Source of the DNA: Melampsora larici-populina 98AG31
Lineage: Eukaryota > Basidiomycota > Pucciniomycetes > Pucciniales > Melampsoraceae
DNA length: 64,000 nucleotides
Reading direction: 5' to 3'
NCBI RefSeq assembly: GCF_000204055.1
Contig: NW_006768796.1
Location: 494,084 to 558,083 of the forward strand
Shown here: positions 45,986 to 57,745 of the stretch, piece after piece
How the letters are laid out: each line of letters starts with the position of its first letter
Position numbering within the stretch: the first letter of the stretch is position 1
Notes under the pieces: generated by a model
What the model saw: only the letters and a program-made list of their open reading frames with translations
Told to the model about the DNA's origin: nothing
The model's database searches: none
Position numbers and translations under genes: made by a program

Positions 45986-48501
45986 GAGTGATAGACCATT
46001 TTATGACAAATCATACTCCCAATCATTTTTCCCTGCCCACTTGGGGAACCCGAATAATGTCTGCAGTGAATGTAGGGTTTTATGCTTTACTGCAAAGAAC
46101 CATGCAAAATTCATGGTTACCCCATTTCTAAAAATTCCAGTATTGATGATGGCAAGTCAGATGTAGGCTTTGAGAAGGCAAGGTGTAAGAGCAAACTCCA
46201 TGATGTGGTAGTCGTACCCGGAAACAGTATAACATACCAGTTGATGTGGCCAAGGACAACCCTGTGACAACGCAAGGTTGGCCCCCCGCTTGTGTGTCTG
46301 TAAATAAGGGCAGGAAGTAATTGACTGATTCAGTAAACAATGTTACTCAATTTGTCAAAGAAACTCAAGAATAGGCATTTTTTGTAAAGGTAAAGGTTTA
46401 CCCAGTCAGAAGCACTCAATGATGTCTTGATTATAATTGAGAGGTGTTTATAAATTGGAAATAATTTCACAACAAAGTCATTCATGAACAATCCTTATAT
46501 GGCAAGCTCTCAAACTAAGGCAGTTTATTTGTGAGCCTTTTCCACAGTTCAAAAGACTACTCCCATTAAGAATAAATAAATACAGCTGTAAATTATGTCA
46601 ATTGGTCAAAAGGTTACCTGACAGTCAAACTTGCTATTGCTCATCTGCTGTTGCTTCTCATCATTTTATCCTGCATATACTTACATAGCCTTTGTATTAA
46701 TCAAGAGCTGTATTTGTAATCTACCATCACAGTAAATAGCATTGTCAAGAGGGTTCACCATGTAAAATATAAATAAATTAAGATTATAAAATATGTAATT
46801 ATTGCTTCAATGGGAAGAAAGCAAGGCTTGGCACGTGTCAGGTGTCAAATAAAAAGACATTTCCATAAAATAATGAACTGCAAATACTGGAGAAAGTAAA
46901 AAAAAGAAAGACCACGGTAGAAAGGGAGAAAGGCTATGGCAATCAGGCACCAGGGATTGATTCAGGTTCACATACACAAGAAATTATCTCGGATAGAGTG
47001 CTTATTTGATATAGTGCTCTTTGGTTGAGAGGTTGAAGTAAACCAAGACCGAGAGGAAGACGCTAGACAGGAGCCGAATGACGCACCAATTTTCAATCTT
47101 GTGAAATGAGGTCTTAAGTGAGGCTCATGGTTAATTTGGATTTCTTGGATATATACAAAAGATTGATGCGGAGGGTGATGGTTGTCGAATCGAGTGGGAC
47201 ACAGCACCTATTTATAGGGATGGAAAGTAGAAGTAAGCAAAGGGCTAAACAGGACTTTTGAAAGCAGGCTTTCAAAAGGTGACTATTGAAGATAGAAAGC
47301 CTCTCGAACAAGGGAGTGAATCCCAATAAAGCAAAGGAAACCACTTCCCAATAGGCTTAACAAAAGCGCCTTTTAAAGAAAGCACATAAAACATAGAGTA
47401 TTTCAAGAAACGAAAAAAACAAGATCAAAAGCAGAATGTCCACAAGGCAATACGGAAAGGTACGTGGTTTTGTTTCAAGAAGCACAGCAAATTGCTAACA
47501 AAGCCAAAAGGAATCTCAAGGCGACAACAAAACATATGTGTTTTTGTTTCAATAAGCACAGCTCATTATAACTAACAAAGCCAAAAGTAATATTGTTAAA
47601 CAATCAGAGATTTAAAAGTAAGGATACAATCACAAAACAAACTAACAAACTGAGCTTGAAAAGAAACAAAAGCGACCTAATGTGGGGTTGCCCGGAGCAG
47701 AAGAGTATCAGACGGTACTTATGCGAGTCTGTTGCACATATTTATATTTTAGATAGACAAGACTGGGATCTTGAATATCTTCAATCTTTGTCAATATGCA
47801 TATACATTAAATTTGATAATATTTTCCGCACTATGTTTCTCCACATTTCTGTTCCCTACAGCCTTTGTCTACGGGTATTATTTTTATATGTAATTGTGGA
47901 TTATATACAGAAGTTGGATTTTCTGAAGTTTTTTGACCTTGAGGCAAATTGTGATGAATTGTAGGGCCCAAATTAGGCACAAATAGACTGATATGCATGC
48001 AAATAATAATTTCCAAAAGTTTCTGCCATCAATTTGTTCATATCCTTCCTAGAATCAACAAATCAGGGAAAGATTGGACTGCTCATGTAGAATTCACAAT
48101 TACATATAGAAATATGCCTTTTGGACAAAGCCTGCAAAAATGAAAAATGTAGAAACATGTATTGTTGCACAGAACCACCATATCACAGGTGGTTCACTAG
48201 TCCATGAGGGACTTGCGAGCACACACAAAAGGGTGACCCGTGAAACTTGCACAGGAAGAATGTAGGAACATTCTAAAACACCTCGTGCAAGAATTTTTCA
48301 CCGCTCACCACTCACACTTCTCAGGTGTTAGACCACACCGCAAGTCCTCAAGTCTCGAGCACAAAAGTTGAACTGTGTGAACCCTTTGCGCTGAAGGTTT
48401 AGGCCACCTTCAAGATTAACAATTCATCATTAAATCTGGTCCTTAATTACTTCAGTGGCACACATTCAAGCCCTTTTTCATACATTCAAAATTCCTCAGC
48501 A
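45986..48501. other. 2.5 kb without a supported gene
   Basis: AT-rich anonymous sequence. Frames at 46968-47344 (minus) and 47593-47964 (plus) show no domain. The last 300 bases (about 48190-48501) are probably the 5' leader or terminal repeat of the DIRS-like element, which begins coding at 48502. Confidence 0.35.
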
Positions 48502-48969
48502 ATGGACGAAGCAGTGCGAGCAGCAGCCGAATGCGCGGCGAACATAACTGTAACTTGGTCTAAATCAGTCGCCTTGGGACAACCTCCGTGCCCTCCACTC
48601 GAACCAACAAGACAAACTGTAGGGCGACCACCAGCACCGCCTCCAATCCCCCAAGACGACATTGATGAGGTACCACTAGAGAACTCAGAAATCGAGGACC
48701 TTCTGGAAGACACTGGCCAAATACTCCAAGGTCCAATAATCAAGTCAGATGACGACAACAATCAATTCTGGAGACCTCCAGTGGAGAAGGGGAAAGGTAG
48801 AGCTTACAGCAATACAAGCCCCACCCCATCGGATTTCAGTAGGCCAAACTCAGGTAGGGAAAACTTCTCTGATACCTTTTGTCTTGATCTCTCTTCCATC
48901 TCTACACACAGCAATCTCAACGAGTCACAATCAACACCAGATTATCTATCCATATGTTGGACTGAGTGA
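48502..48969 (+). CDS. Gag-like N-terminal frame of the DIRS-like element
   Basis: Begins MDEAVRAAAECAANITVTW and is followed by a proline-rich stretch (GRPPAPPPIPQDDIDEVPLE), an acidic middle and a Ser/Thr-rich end. It has no recognised domain. It is assigned to the element by position and strand only. It ends in TGA at 48967-48969, after which about 280 bases carry frame changes before the next coding-like piece. Confidence 0.45.
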   Translation: MDEAVRAAAECAANITVTWSKSVALGQPPCPPLEPTRQTVGRPPAPPPIPQDDIDEVPLENSEIEDLLEDTGQILQGPIIKSDDDNNQFWRPPVEKGKGRAYSNTSPTPSDFSRPNSGRENFSDTFCLDLSSISTHSNLNESQSTPDYLSICWTE

Positions 48970-49251
48970 ATAGACCTGAGATTGGGGCTGAAGGCCCATG
49001 ATCCCGGTGTGAGTGTGTACCCATGATCCCTGAAGAAGGGGGGTTGGATGCATTGTGGAGCTGTGGAGCTGAACACATCCAAGTATCCCATATTACGGGT
49101 GGATGGTTGACAACCAGCCTTGCACTTGAAAAAAGACCGGTCCAAGACAAGAAATGTATTTAACAAACACTGAACTTGGGACTGCGTTTGGGTCCTGGAA
49201 GCCACCCAAGCCAACAAGAGAGCTGACTTACTGTATGCCGCGGGACACCAC

Positions 49252-50847
49252 ATGGACGGAGAAGCGGTTTTGAACCAATACTTCCAACGCCAGGAGGGGA
49301 GTGTCATCAACAAACGAGGAGAGAGAGTCCCGGCGGCAAGCAGTAGCGGCCTAGCAAGATCACACCCCTACAACTTATTGGCAGAAGACTTGTTGTCGGC
49401 GTCAGACAGTACAGGAAACATCCCTTTTATGGAGCACCAAAGCAGGGAATCCAACTGTATCCTCCCAGCCAGAACAGTAGTAGATCCCCTGCTAAGAAGA
49501 CCAGACTCCAAAGTAGACCCAAGGATCTACAACTTGTACACAACTTGGAGACAATGGGAGGCTCCTCGACAACCGGAAGTCCCAACTACCTACAAATGTT
49601 GCTCATCAGTTCTTCGTCAATACGAGAAAGAATGTGAGGCCCCAACTCACTATCCAACATACTACCAATGGGACCAACGGCCTTCAGTTTGCTATTGACC
49701 GGAATCCCCACCATAAGGACAACTGTCTCCTCCCTCGTGTCACCCACCACCTCAAGGCACACGGGTAGAGCACGCAAGGCAACCACCAACCTACAACACA
49801 CGACAAGAGCCCCCAAATTCCCAGCAGCCAAATCTGAGGTCACAGGCCAACATAGAGGAAGAAGAACAAGTTAAATTCTTGATGGCCTCAAAGAGAGGTA
49901 GATTGGTCCTAAGAAAGGGAGATGTGGTGGAGAACAGTAGATATCTGGTGGCGGATGAATCGGATGAGATGGAGAAAGGCCTAAATCAATTATCGTCGGT
50001 CTTAACCCACTGGTTGCGTACCTTCAAATCATACATTCCACTCACCGCATTCAACAAATTGTTCCTAGCGGGAGACCAGGCCAAGTGGAGTCGTAGGAAA
50101 GCCCCAACAGAGTCAAAGATAGAAGACAGAAGTTCATCATTAAGAGTGCACGGCGGATCACCACCACCTGACAAATTGCTGATGCAATTCAAAGGCTGGA
50201 TCAATACAATGACTCTATTCATTCGATATGTGGCGGATGCAGGATGGCAAACGCTGAAAGAGAGGTTCGAAGGTCACCGTACAGTTGTGATAGATCTCCG
50301 AGAACACTATGGCTGGATAATTGCATTACGGTACTGCATAAGGATTAGACAAGGAGTGATGAGGGATACAATCGATGGAAAGATTAAGAACTTCAGCAAC
50401 TTACAATCGGCTATCTTTGAGGAAGTTCAAATTGTGGCAGACTCACGCCAACAGAAAGCTTATCATACAAACCCCTACGCCAACGGAGGCCCCCTATCTA
50501 GCGTCAACCCAATGACAGGCCTGCCAAGAAAATCCCCCTCAACAACTGCGGCAAAGAAGTGGCCATTGGAATCCTCCGCGTTGAAAACCGTAAAGTCCGA
50601 ACTGTCTTCCGCGGACTGGATCCCCTCCTTGAAGTGGAGAACCATGACAGCCGAGGAAAAGGCAGAGGCGAAGAGGTTTGCAACAAGAAATACCTATAAA
50701 CCAGATGACGAAAGAGGTCAAGGGAAAGACCGGTATCAGGACCAAGACAATTACCGTGATCGGGGAAGAGATTATAAGAAACGATCTTGTTTGAGAAGTC
50801 ACAGTCCCCGGGGTAGTAAAGGGAGAGGGAAAGCCTGCAGACAGTAA
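49252..50847 (+). pseudogene. Gag-like second frame of the DIRS-like element
   Basis: Two frames belong together: 49252-49698, then 49879-50847 after a disrupted Pro/Gln-rich linker. The second is well preserved: an ordered central region (HWLRTFKSYIPLTAFNKLFL; VADAGWQTLKERFEGHRTVV; IFEEVQIVADSRQQKAYHTN), then a conserved-looking WIPSLKWRTMTAEEKAEAKR and an Arg/Asp-rich tail (about residues 280-322) that may bind RNA. No CCHC knuckle is seen. Position just upstream of RT supports a structural (gag) role. Confidence 0.55.
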
Positions 50848-51006
50848 GCTATAATGATGCAATACCAGTCAATATGATTAGCCATGTCATTCCCATTCAC
50901 AAGACTCAATAGTCAAGATCCATGAGAGCTACCCTGTGAGACTAAGACCGAGAAACTTACATCACCGTCCGCTTGCCTTGCCTTCTACCCTTCTGAAACC
51001 CTCCGC

Positions 51007-52575
51007 GTGACGATTCAACCACCTAGGTCACCCATAATAGAAACAACTCCTAGATGGCAGAGAAGTGCATCGTGTGAGATGAACCTTGAGGTGTGGGAAC
51101 ATGAGCTGTATCGTGCAGGCCTGTGGAAGAAATTTGGGAATAAAGATAAGATCCTAGAAAATTTCAGGATCAAATTAGCAGCAGGTAGAATGGCGGGACC
51201 ATTCTTGAAAGAAGAGGCTCACAGGAGACTGGGATTCTTCTGAACAAGTCCCATTGGAGCTGTGGTCAACGGCAACGGATTGACGCGACCTATAAATGAC
51301 CTTTTGTTCCCTAGAAATGACCCAAACATCAGATCAGTAAACAACGGCGTGGACAAGGAAGATTTCAAGATCACTTGTGATAATTTCCAAGTGGTAGCAG
51401 ACTTTCTCAGTACTTTACGCAAAGATGTCCTCCTTGCTATTTTTGACTGGGCCAAGGCCTATTGTCAAGTACCAACATCTCCTGATCAATGGCCATTTCT
51501 GATGATTTCAACATTTGACGGACAGGTCATGCTAGACACTTGTATCACATCTGGAGGGGTGGCTGGATGTGGAAGTTTTCGGCAAGTAGCAGATGCATGG
51601 AAGGCAATTATGCTACATCGTGTCCCCCTGAGAGCGGTGCTCAGGTGGGTGGATGATACTATGTTTGTGAAATCAAAGAATAGCAAGTCAAATGTCAGCC
51701 TCAAGGACATATTGTCTCTGACAAAAGAGATGGGAATAGTGGAGAATGTTGAGAAAGGAAAGAATTTTGCAGAAGAGCAACGCTACCTTGTGTTTATCTG
51801 GAACGGCACAGATAAAACAGTCAAACTCCCGATAGAGAAAATCAAGGAAAGAGTAGATGAACTGACAAAATTCTTAGCCGAGAAGTCCCATCAATTTCAA
51901 CCAGTCCAACGGTTGGCGGGACGTTTGAACCACTCCACCATGGTCCTACCACAAATGAAGTGTAACACTGTGGACATTTATAAATGGATGGCTGATAAAT
52001 CAGCGCTACGGGACATCCCAGGTGTGGTAAGGGAAGACTTACAGGGGGGGTGGTTGAATGCTCTCCAATCGGCAAAACCCAGACCGTTAATCATCAACTC
52101 CCAGATAATCAACGTCGGCTGGGTAGGCAACGCGTCAACATTGTACGGGATTGGTGTGATCATAGGAAGAAGATGGTGTAAGTTTAGACTGTGAAACGCT
52201 TGGAGAGGAGAAGCGGAGGATAGTCGGAAGGGGATTGCCTGCGCAGAAAGTGTTGCAGTACAGTTGGGATACTTGATGTTAAGGAAAATAATGTCGGTCA
52301 AAGGCCGTGGATTCTTGATGTTGACGGACAACACAGTAACAGAATACGCAGTCAGAAACGGCAAATTGAGAGATCAGAAAGTTAATAGGGAATACTTCAA
52401 GGTACAAGACTCACTGATTGAAGATGAGTCCTGCATTGAAGTGAGGCGCGTAGTCTCGGAAGAAAACACAGCTGATCATCTATCTCGGGGTTTTGACTCC
52501 ACAAAACACGTATCAGACATGATACACATTGAAATTCCGCCGGACCTGAAAAGGTTGATTGTGCAAGAACAGTAA
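51007..52575 (+). pseudogene. DIRS-like reverse transcriptase-RNase H
   Basis: One frame interrupted twice by TGA (51241-51243 and 52192-52194). RT blocks: TSPIGAVVNGNGLTRPINDL just after the first stop, LLAIFDWAKAYCQVPTSPDQ with a catalytic aspartate, and LRWVDDTMF (the x-V-D-D box, about 51645). RNase H blocks: INVGWVGNASTLYGIGV, where an aspartate is expected before A-S; CAESVAVQLGYLML with the glutamate; FLMLTDNTVTEYAV; and EENTADHLSRG. So one RNase H acid is replaced by Asn (codon AAC at about 52130). The first stop sits where relatives have Arg (G-F-F-R-T-S-P). The end overlaps the recombinase frame by about 17 bases. Confidence 0.85.
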
Positions 52576-52746
52576 CCGAGTTATCAATCAACATACCCAA
52601 CCTAGGCTTGCCACCCGCGGAGTTATTATTATTGAGATGTCCAGTCTCCCAAGGCATTTCAATAAGGCATCTGAAAATGCATCAAGGGTAGGAAAACATG
52701 CGGCAGCAGGCAGCTGGGCTAAATCAACGTTATCAGGTTACAGTTC

Positions 52747-53288
52747 AAGGTGAGTCCCGGCCCCGGAGCTCCGTCGAGTACCCGTCGGAGCATCCGTCAA
52801 GTCCGTTTCATGTAACCAGCGTTGGAAGTATATATTTGGCGCCGGCTACTCCGGCCGGTTCGGTAGTTGAACGTGGGGGTCAAAAAAGTTGATTTCCGCC
52901 AGACAAGCGGCGTATTTTTTTTGTATTTTTTTGCCGTTTTTTGCCGTTTTTTTATTTTTTTATTTTTTTTTGCCATACAGCCGGATATCCGGCGGATATT
53001 CGGCTTGAGTACCGGTTCCAGGAATGATAGTAGAAAAAAACCAACCGTCAAATCAAAAAACGGATGCATTTTTTTATTTTTTTATTTTTTTGTCATTTTT
53101 TTTCAATTTTTTTATTTTTTTTGCCATACAGGATATCCGGCGGTTAGCCGGTTCAAGTACCGGTTCCAGGAATTTCAGCAAAAAAACCGGCCGGATACTC
53201 TCCGACAGCTCCGGATGGTGAAATTTACCGGCGGTTTGGTTGTCGAAGGGGCCAGAGTTTGCCCAATACTCGTCAGATCACAGGTTGA
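52747..53288. mobile_element. 542-bp insertion with 10-bp target duplication in the recombinase gene
   Basis: GTTACAGTTC occurs at 52737-52746 and 53289-53298. Removing the insert and one copy restores the recombinase frame exactly (G-Y-S-S-G-M). The insert begins AAGGTGAGTCCCGG and ends CACAGGTTGA. It holds an internal direct repeat (TTTTTGCCATACAG...CCGGTTCCAGGAAT at about 52965 and 53120) and long T-runs. Terminal inverted repeats are weak, so the superfamily is open; a 9-10 bp duplication would suit a MULE-like element. Confidence 0.82.
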
Positions 53289-53395
53289 GTTACAGTTCGG
53301 GCATGACAAAGTTTATAGAGTTCAAAGAACGTACTTTGGGACGCTTTGATCCAGCTGCACCAATATTGGATGAAGCTCTATCAACTTTATCGCCT

Positions 53396-53536
53396 CACTG
53401 CCAGGATTAAACACTGTCCTAATTGGGATAATGTGTTGCTTTTTTTGGGATAATTAATTTTTGCCATATAAATGCTGAGCAATTAATGCAAAAGGGATCA
53501 TTATTCCATTAGGGACACTGTTTAATCCTGGCAGTG
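53396..53536. mobile_element. 141-bp CACTA-type MITE
   Basis: Inverted ends CACTGCCAGGATTAAACA at 53396 and its complement ending at 53536; 23 of 24 terminal bases match. The flanks are CCT at 53393-53395 and 53537-53539, a 3-bp duplication. It is nested in the recombinase gene and has no coding capacity. Confidence 0.92.
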
Positions 53537-54395
53537 CCTGGGCAAGCAGTACCAGGGAAGCAGAAGACGGACCATTGAGACCAATAACATCGATAACTAC
53601 CAAGATATATCTTGATGGAATCCAAGCGTGGCACATTGTCAGACACACATCGAGACCTTCAGCCAATCCAGAAGTCATCAAGACATTGCTGCAAGCTACA
53701 AAACAAGTAGAGGAAGAAAAAGCAATGGTAACAAAGAAAAATTGAATCAAAATTTGTTAGCTATTGGACCTAATTCAGGTAACATATGAAGGTTCAGAGA
53801 CAACTCAGATCATGGGTACCATAGCCTTGGTTGCCTTCTGGGGAATGAATAGAATAGGTGAATTGCTAAGGACATCGGTAGAGAGTGGTGCATTGTTACG
53901 GAAGCATGTTGAATTTGGATCTAGGAAAGGAAGAACTACGTCATCCTACACCTCAGGAAAGCCAAAACTGCAAAACCGGGCAAGGTACAAAAGATCTACC
54001 TACAACAACAATACCACATCCTAGACCCAGTGGTCGCGATAAGAAGATGGAGACAACAAACCAGAGACCGCGACCCAGACACAATTTTATTTGCCACAGT
54101 GGAGAAAGGAGAGATACGACCTTTATTGAAAGCGAGATTTCTCAATGGAGTTGGGAAAGTTTGGGGCAAAGCTAGCCTGGGATCAAGGAGTGGTCATTGG
54201 TTCCGTGTAGGGCGAGCGTTGTTGAGATTTAATATGAAAGCACCAATGGAGAAGATAGCGAAACAAGGGAGGTGGACGTCATTAACTTACTTACACTATT
54301 TGAAAGCCTACAACCAGGCAGAGCTGGATGACACAATAAACCTGTTAGAGGTGATCCATGAACCAAATTGGCCAGAGAAGATGGAATGGCTATGA

Positions 54396-55047
54396 TTAGC
54401 AAAATGAAAATGAAGTTGACTCAACAACACTGAGAAAATCAGACCACCAGTTCAGGACACGGTGAGACTGACCAATGAAGCAAGACATCACTGAGATAGA
54501 CGCCAAACCTTATCACAGGTTTGAATGGGGAATGGCGCATAAGAAATAGATCATCAGTAAGTATGAGAAGATGTGAGAAGTGAGGTGCGGCGTATTGAGC
54601 ATGTACTCAGGCACCTGCGAGCATGTTGGGGTGTTTGCCCGGAGGCTCCAGACGCCCGGTCAGGCACCTGAGATGGGGTATGGCTGGTCACACACACAAG
54701 GCCAAAGAGATCCAGACACCAAATAGGGGGGAGGGCGGGCCCGAGATGGAGGACTCCAACCGGGGAAGGTTGGTTTACATAAACCATCCAGTTTGGTTCA
54801 AGAAAACCAAACCCCAGGCCGGGGCCCTTCACTTCCCCAACCCGTGCACCCCTGACTAAACAGTAAGGAGTGCACTCTTGGGTGGACGTCTCGAGGAACA
54901 CAAGAGGCACGCCTCATCTAAAGATGAGTCTAGATCTACCCAACTAGCTACATGCAGCAAGTGTAGCATGGAACAGTGGAATATAAAAATTATTTTATAT
55001 GAATGTTGATAAAGATTTAAGATATTCAAGATCCCAGTCTTATGTAT
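54396..55047. other. 3' flank of the DIRS-like element
   Basis: No supported gene. A GC-richer patch (54600-54870) contains CAGGCACCTG twice (about 54610 and 54661) around GCCCGG-rich words; frames on both strands here have no domain. Confidence 0.35.
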
Positions 55048-55355
55048 AGTATAAAAATAGTATTTTTTATCTGTAATTTTTTTTTCAAACCTCAATAACT
55101 CAGTCAATTTACAGGATAAAGTTCAATAGACTATATATTCTTGATCTGTGAATACAGGAGCAGGTGTGTACAGACTTATGACATCATATGATGACATTGG
55201 AATTTTGGTAGTTGGACAGGCAAATGGCCCCATATGATATTATGTTGAAGTCAGTTTCAACTCTTTTTGAATCTTTCAGGAATCTTTCATGAAGCCAAGG
55301 TAATCTCTGGCCTACCAGAGCCTAGTAGCTGGGGGCTGTGACTATTGGTCTTACC
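55048..55355 (-). repeat. 308-bp inverted repeat, right copy
   Basis: Inverse of 44415-44720, about 85% identical by eye with small indels. Together the two copies bracket 10.3 kb that includes the foldback element at 45.5 kb and the whole DIRS-like element. Confidence 0.85.
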
Positions 55356-57686
55356 ACAAGAATTTTTTGCTCAATTCTAAGTTTAAACTTGTCTCTTAAT
55401 TTTGATATTTTTCCACAGTTATTAAAACAGATCCCTGCCGGTCATATGATACCTCAGATCATAGCTCAAGTTCTTGGAGCTTTTGTAGGAATGCTTTTAG
55501 TCTATGTACTATTTCACAGCTCTCATCTTTCAATAGTCAATCTGATCAGCTGAACCCAAAGCTCATCCAGCATCGGTACCGCGTTTGTTGATGAAAATCA
55601 AAGTCTGTTCCTGTGAGTTCCTTATCTCATTGTATAACAATCTATCTCATATTTCTCACTAATGTATCTTCTTCCTCTTGCTCTAGTGTTTTTGGAATTC
55701 AAACCATTTTTGGATTTCTTCTTGGTTTTATGCATGTTCATTATCAGGAAATGGAGGAATCCATATCTTGTTGGAAGAAAAGATTGTGGTTCAATTTTAT
55801 GACACTACGTGCCATCTTGTCAGTTTTCAATTAGCCATTGATCCTCTGACTCTAATTGATGGATTGTTTTGACTTGATTGATACAAAGCAATGCTGTGAC
55901 TTCCTTGGCCTTTTGCTCAAGGGGATTGGTTCAATGATTTAATTGAACTGGGATGGTGAGGATCCATCAAAAATCCCAAAGAGAGTCAAAAACTGACCCT
56001 TGAAACTGTTGTCTTAAAATTAGTCCAATTGCAACTTTTTTCATTTCCGGTTCAATTTTTTTTCAGAATGCTACTTCAAGTATTTTGATAATATTTTCCT
56101 CAGTCCCAGCAATAATTGTAAGATGTGATTTTCTCTACATAAAGGAAGTTGTGAATTGATCCGTTTTCTCATATTCAAATATGGATCTTAAGTTGATAGC
56201 CTTCTAGCCGAATTGATTCAAAACTGTGATATTCTCACATCACTTTAGAATAAAATATTTTGTTTGTAACCGCGTCTTCTGGGAGTTTCAGGCCCAGCAA
56301 AACGGCATGTGAGGTACAAGCCATTGGAGACCTGTGAAAAACTTTCAGTATTTGCTCAATTTACTCTATGGTAAGCACTTATCAATAGTCAGTAGACATC
56401 TTAGTTTCAGACCCATTGTGATCATGCTTAGAAGCAAACAGGTGAATTCCAAATCCTAGCATTTCTACATTTACATGTACAAATTGCAGCAAAATTAAAC
56501 GTGCAAAATGATAGTAACAAGTACAACAATATTTCAGTTGTCTTCAACCAAAGCAACACACAAACCCTGCTGCTGTGAAATGCGGCAGCGCGGGGGTAGC
56601 GCGGGGGTCGCACTGCTGGCTCAGTCCGGTCAGGTACCACAGGGGTGGTACCGCATCACGGGGGTCCAGCCCCGCCGCGGTCCAAGTATGTATGTATGAT
56701 AATCTCCCTCAACATGTTCAATCTCCTTTCTCCTTTTCTACATGACCTTACCCAGGAATTTTCTTGCGAAAAACAGGAGAAACAGAAGAAAACCAAAACT
56801 ATATATATATATATAATCATTCATCTATTAAGCATAACATTCATAAAAATATCATGCTTTCGACAAAAAAAACCAAACCAATTTTTAAAAAAAGTCAAAC
56901 ACACAAAGAGATATCTAAAGAACAAATTACAACCCCTTTCCGCTCCCATCACCATGGAAACTATAGCTGGTGGTTTGAACACTTTAGCTTGTGATTCATT
57001 TGGTATAACTTGCTCACAACATTGTGCGCTCATGAGTCTTATAGATGGAAGATGAAAGATTGGATTGATTGACTGGTTCAACACTAACTTTCAATGTGTT
57101 GCATATGAAATACATAGTTTTCCTAGCTTATATGTATTAGCATACAGAGTCGTAATCCACCTCACCGCAATTATAGCCAATCATGTTAGAGTAGCCAGAT
57201 CTACAACCAATGGATTGTGAAGGTTGAAATGACAAAGAATCCGAGCCAAGTTCCGGGTGATCAAATGCAGTGAGAGCTACAAATTTAAATCAAATTTCAG
57301 ACCATCTGGAGAATTGAAGATTTTCACAAATATATCAATTAATTTGAAGCCCACAAACAGAATGAATAAACCAAATTTCACTGTGTTCCAAAGGCCAGCA
57401 GGGAATCCCACCTGTCTTGGTGTGGATTGGAAAAAAGCGTCCATAGGACCAACCAGAAGGATCTATGTCACACTGTGAAGCCTTCAAATAAAATTCAGGT
57501 CCGATTGACAATGCTTAACAATGCCAGAAGAAAGGCTGATCCACTTACGCTGTTCATTTGAGGGGTGATTTCACAATGGAAGAGCTCGGCCCTTCCGCTG
57601 AAGCTGAATTTCACAAAAGTATTTCTATCAATTTTCTTTCTGATCAGCTTGTGGTTCAGTGTTCTAATCCTCTCAGAACTTCCTTC
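55356..57686. other. 2.3 kb without a supported gene
   Basis: Frames at 55338-55553, 55613-55834 and 56645-57055 have no domain. A short GC-rich island (about 56580-56690) stands out in AT-rich surroundings and contains AGCGCGGGGGT twice and the palindrome GGTACCACAGGGGTGGTACC. Confidence 0.35.
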
Positions 57687-57745
57687 AAATTCTGTCGCAG
57701 AATACCTATGTACAGAATTTACATAGGTATTCTGTGACGGAATTT
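57687..57745. repeat. 59-bp hairpin
   Basis: Arms AAATTCTGTCGCAGAATACC... and ...GGTATTCTGTGACGGAATTT (26 bp each, one mismatched pair) around a 7-base loop. It lies 250 bp upstream of the hAT relic and could be a promoter/terminator palindrome or a tiny foldback element. Confidence 0.85.

Larger units (their letters stand above)
48502..54395 (+). mobile_element. DIRS-like tyrosine-recombinase retrotransposon, nested and decayed
   Basis: Order of parts: acidic/proline-rich gag-like frame, second gag-like frame, reverse transcriptase-RNase H, tyrosine recombinase. No DDE integrase or protease was seen, as expected for DIRS/Ngaro-type elements, which integrate through a tyrosine recombinase. 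Decay comprises two in-frame TGA codons in RT-RNase H, a lost RNase H aspartate, frame changes in the gag region and two insertions inside the recombinase (52747-53288 and 53396-53536). I could not define terminal or split repeats, so the outer borders are coding limits only. Confidence 0.8.
52559..54395 (+). pseudogene. Tyrosine recombinase of the DIRS-like element, interrupted by two insertions
   Basis: N-terminal piece 52559-52746 (AGSWAKSTLSGYSS) resumes after the first insertion at 53289 in frame (SSGMTKFIEFKERTLGRFDP). After the second insertion the SAM-like core domain continues (ITTKIYLDGIQAWHIVRHTS). The catalytic part follows: LVAFWGMNRIGELLRTSV with the first Arg (53795-53880), and GHWFRVGRALLRF (H-x-x-R) and GRWTSLTYLHYLKAY with the tyrosine, near 54190-54310. 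A frame change lies between about 53950 and 54030. The residue set R...HxxR...Y marks a phage-integrase-type recombinase that would integrate a circular DNA copy without target duplication. Confidence 0.8.

Noticed and set aside
52867..53349. Phe-rich open frame with apparent membrane segments
   Set aside because: Translation of poly-T inside the 542-bp insertion and its flank.
44415..55355. Maverick/Polinton-like giant element bounded by the 306-bp inverted repeats
   Set aside because: No DNA polymerase B, packaging ATPase, protease or DDE integrase lies between the repeats; the content is a DIRS-like element.
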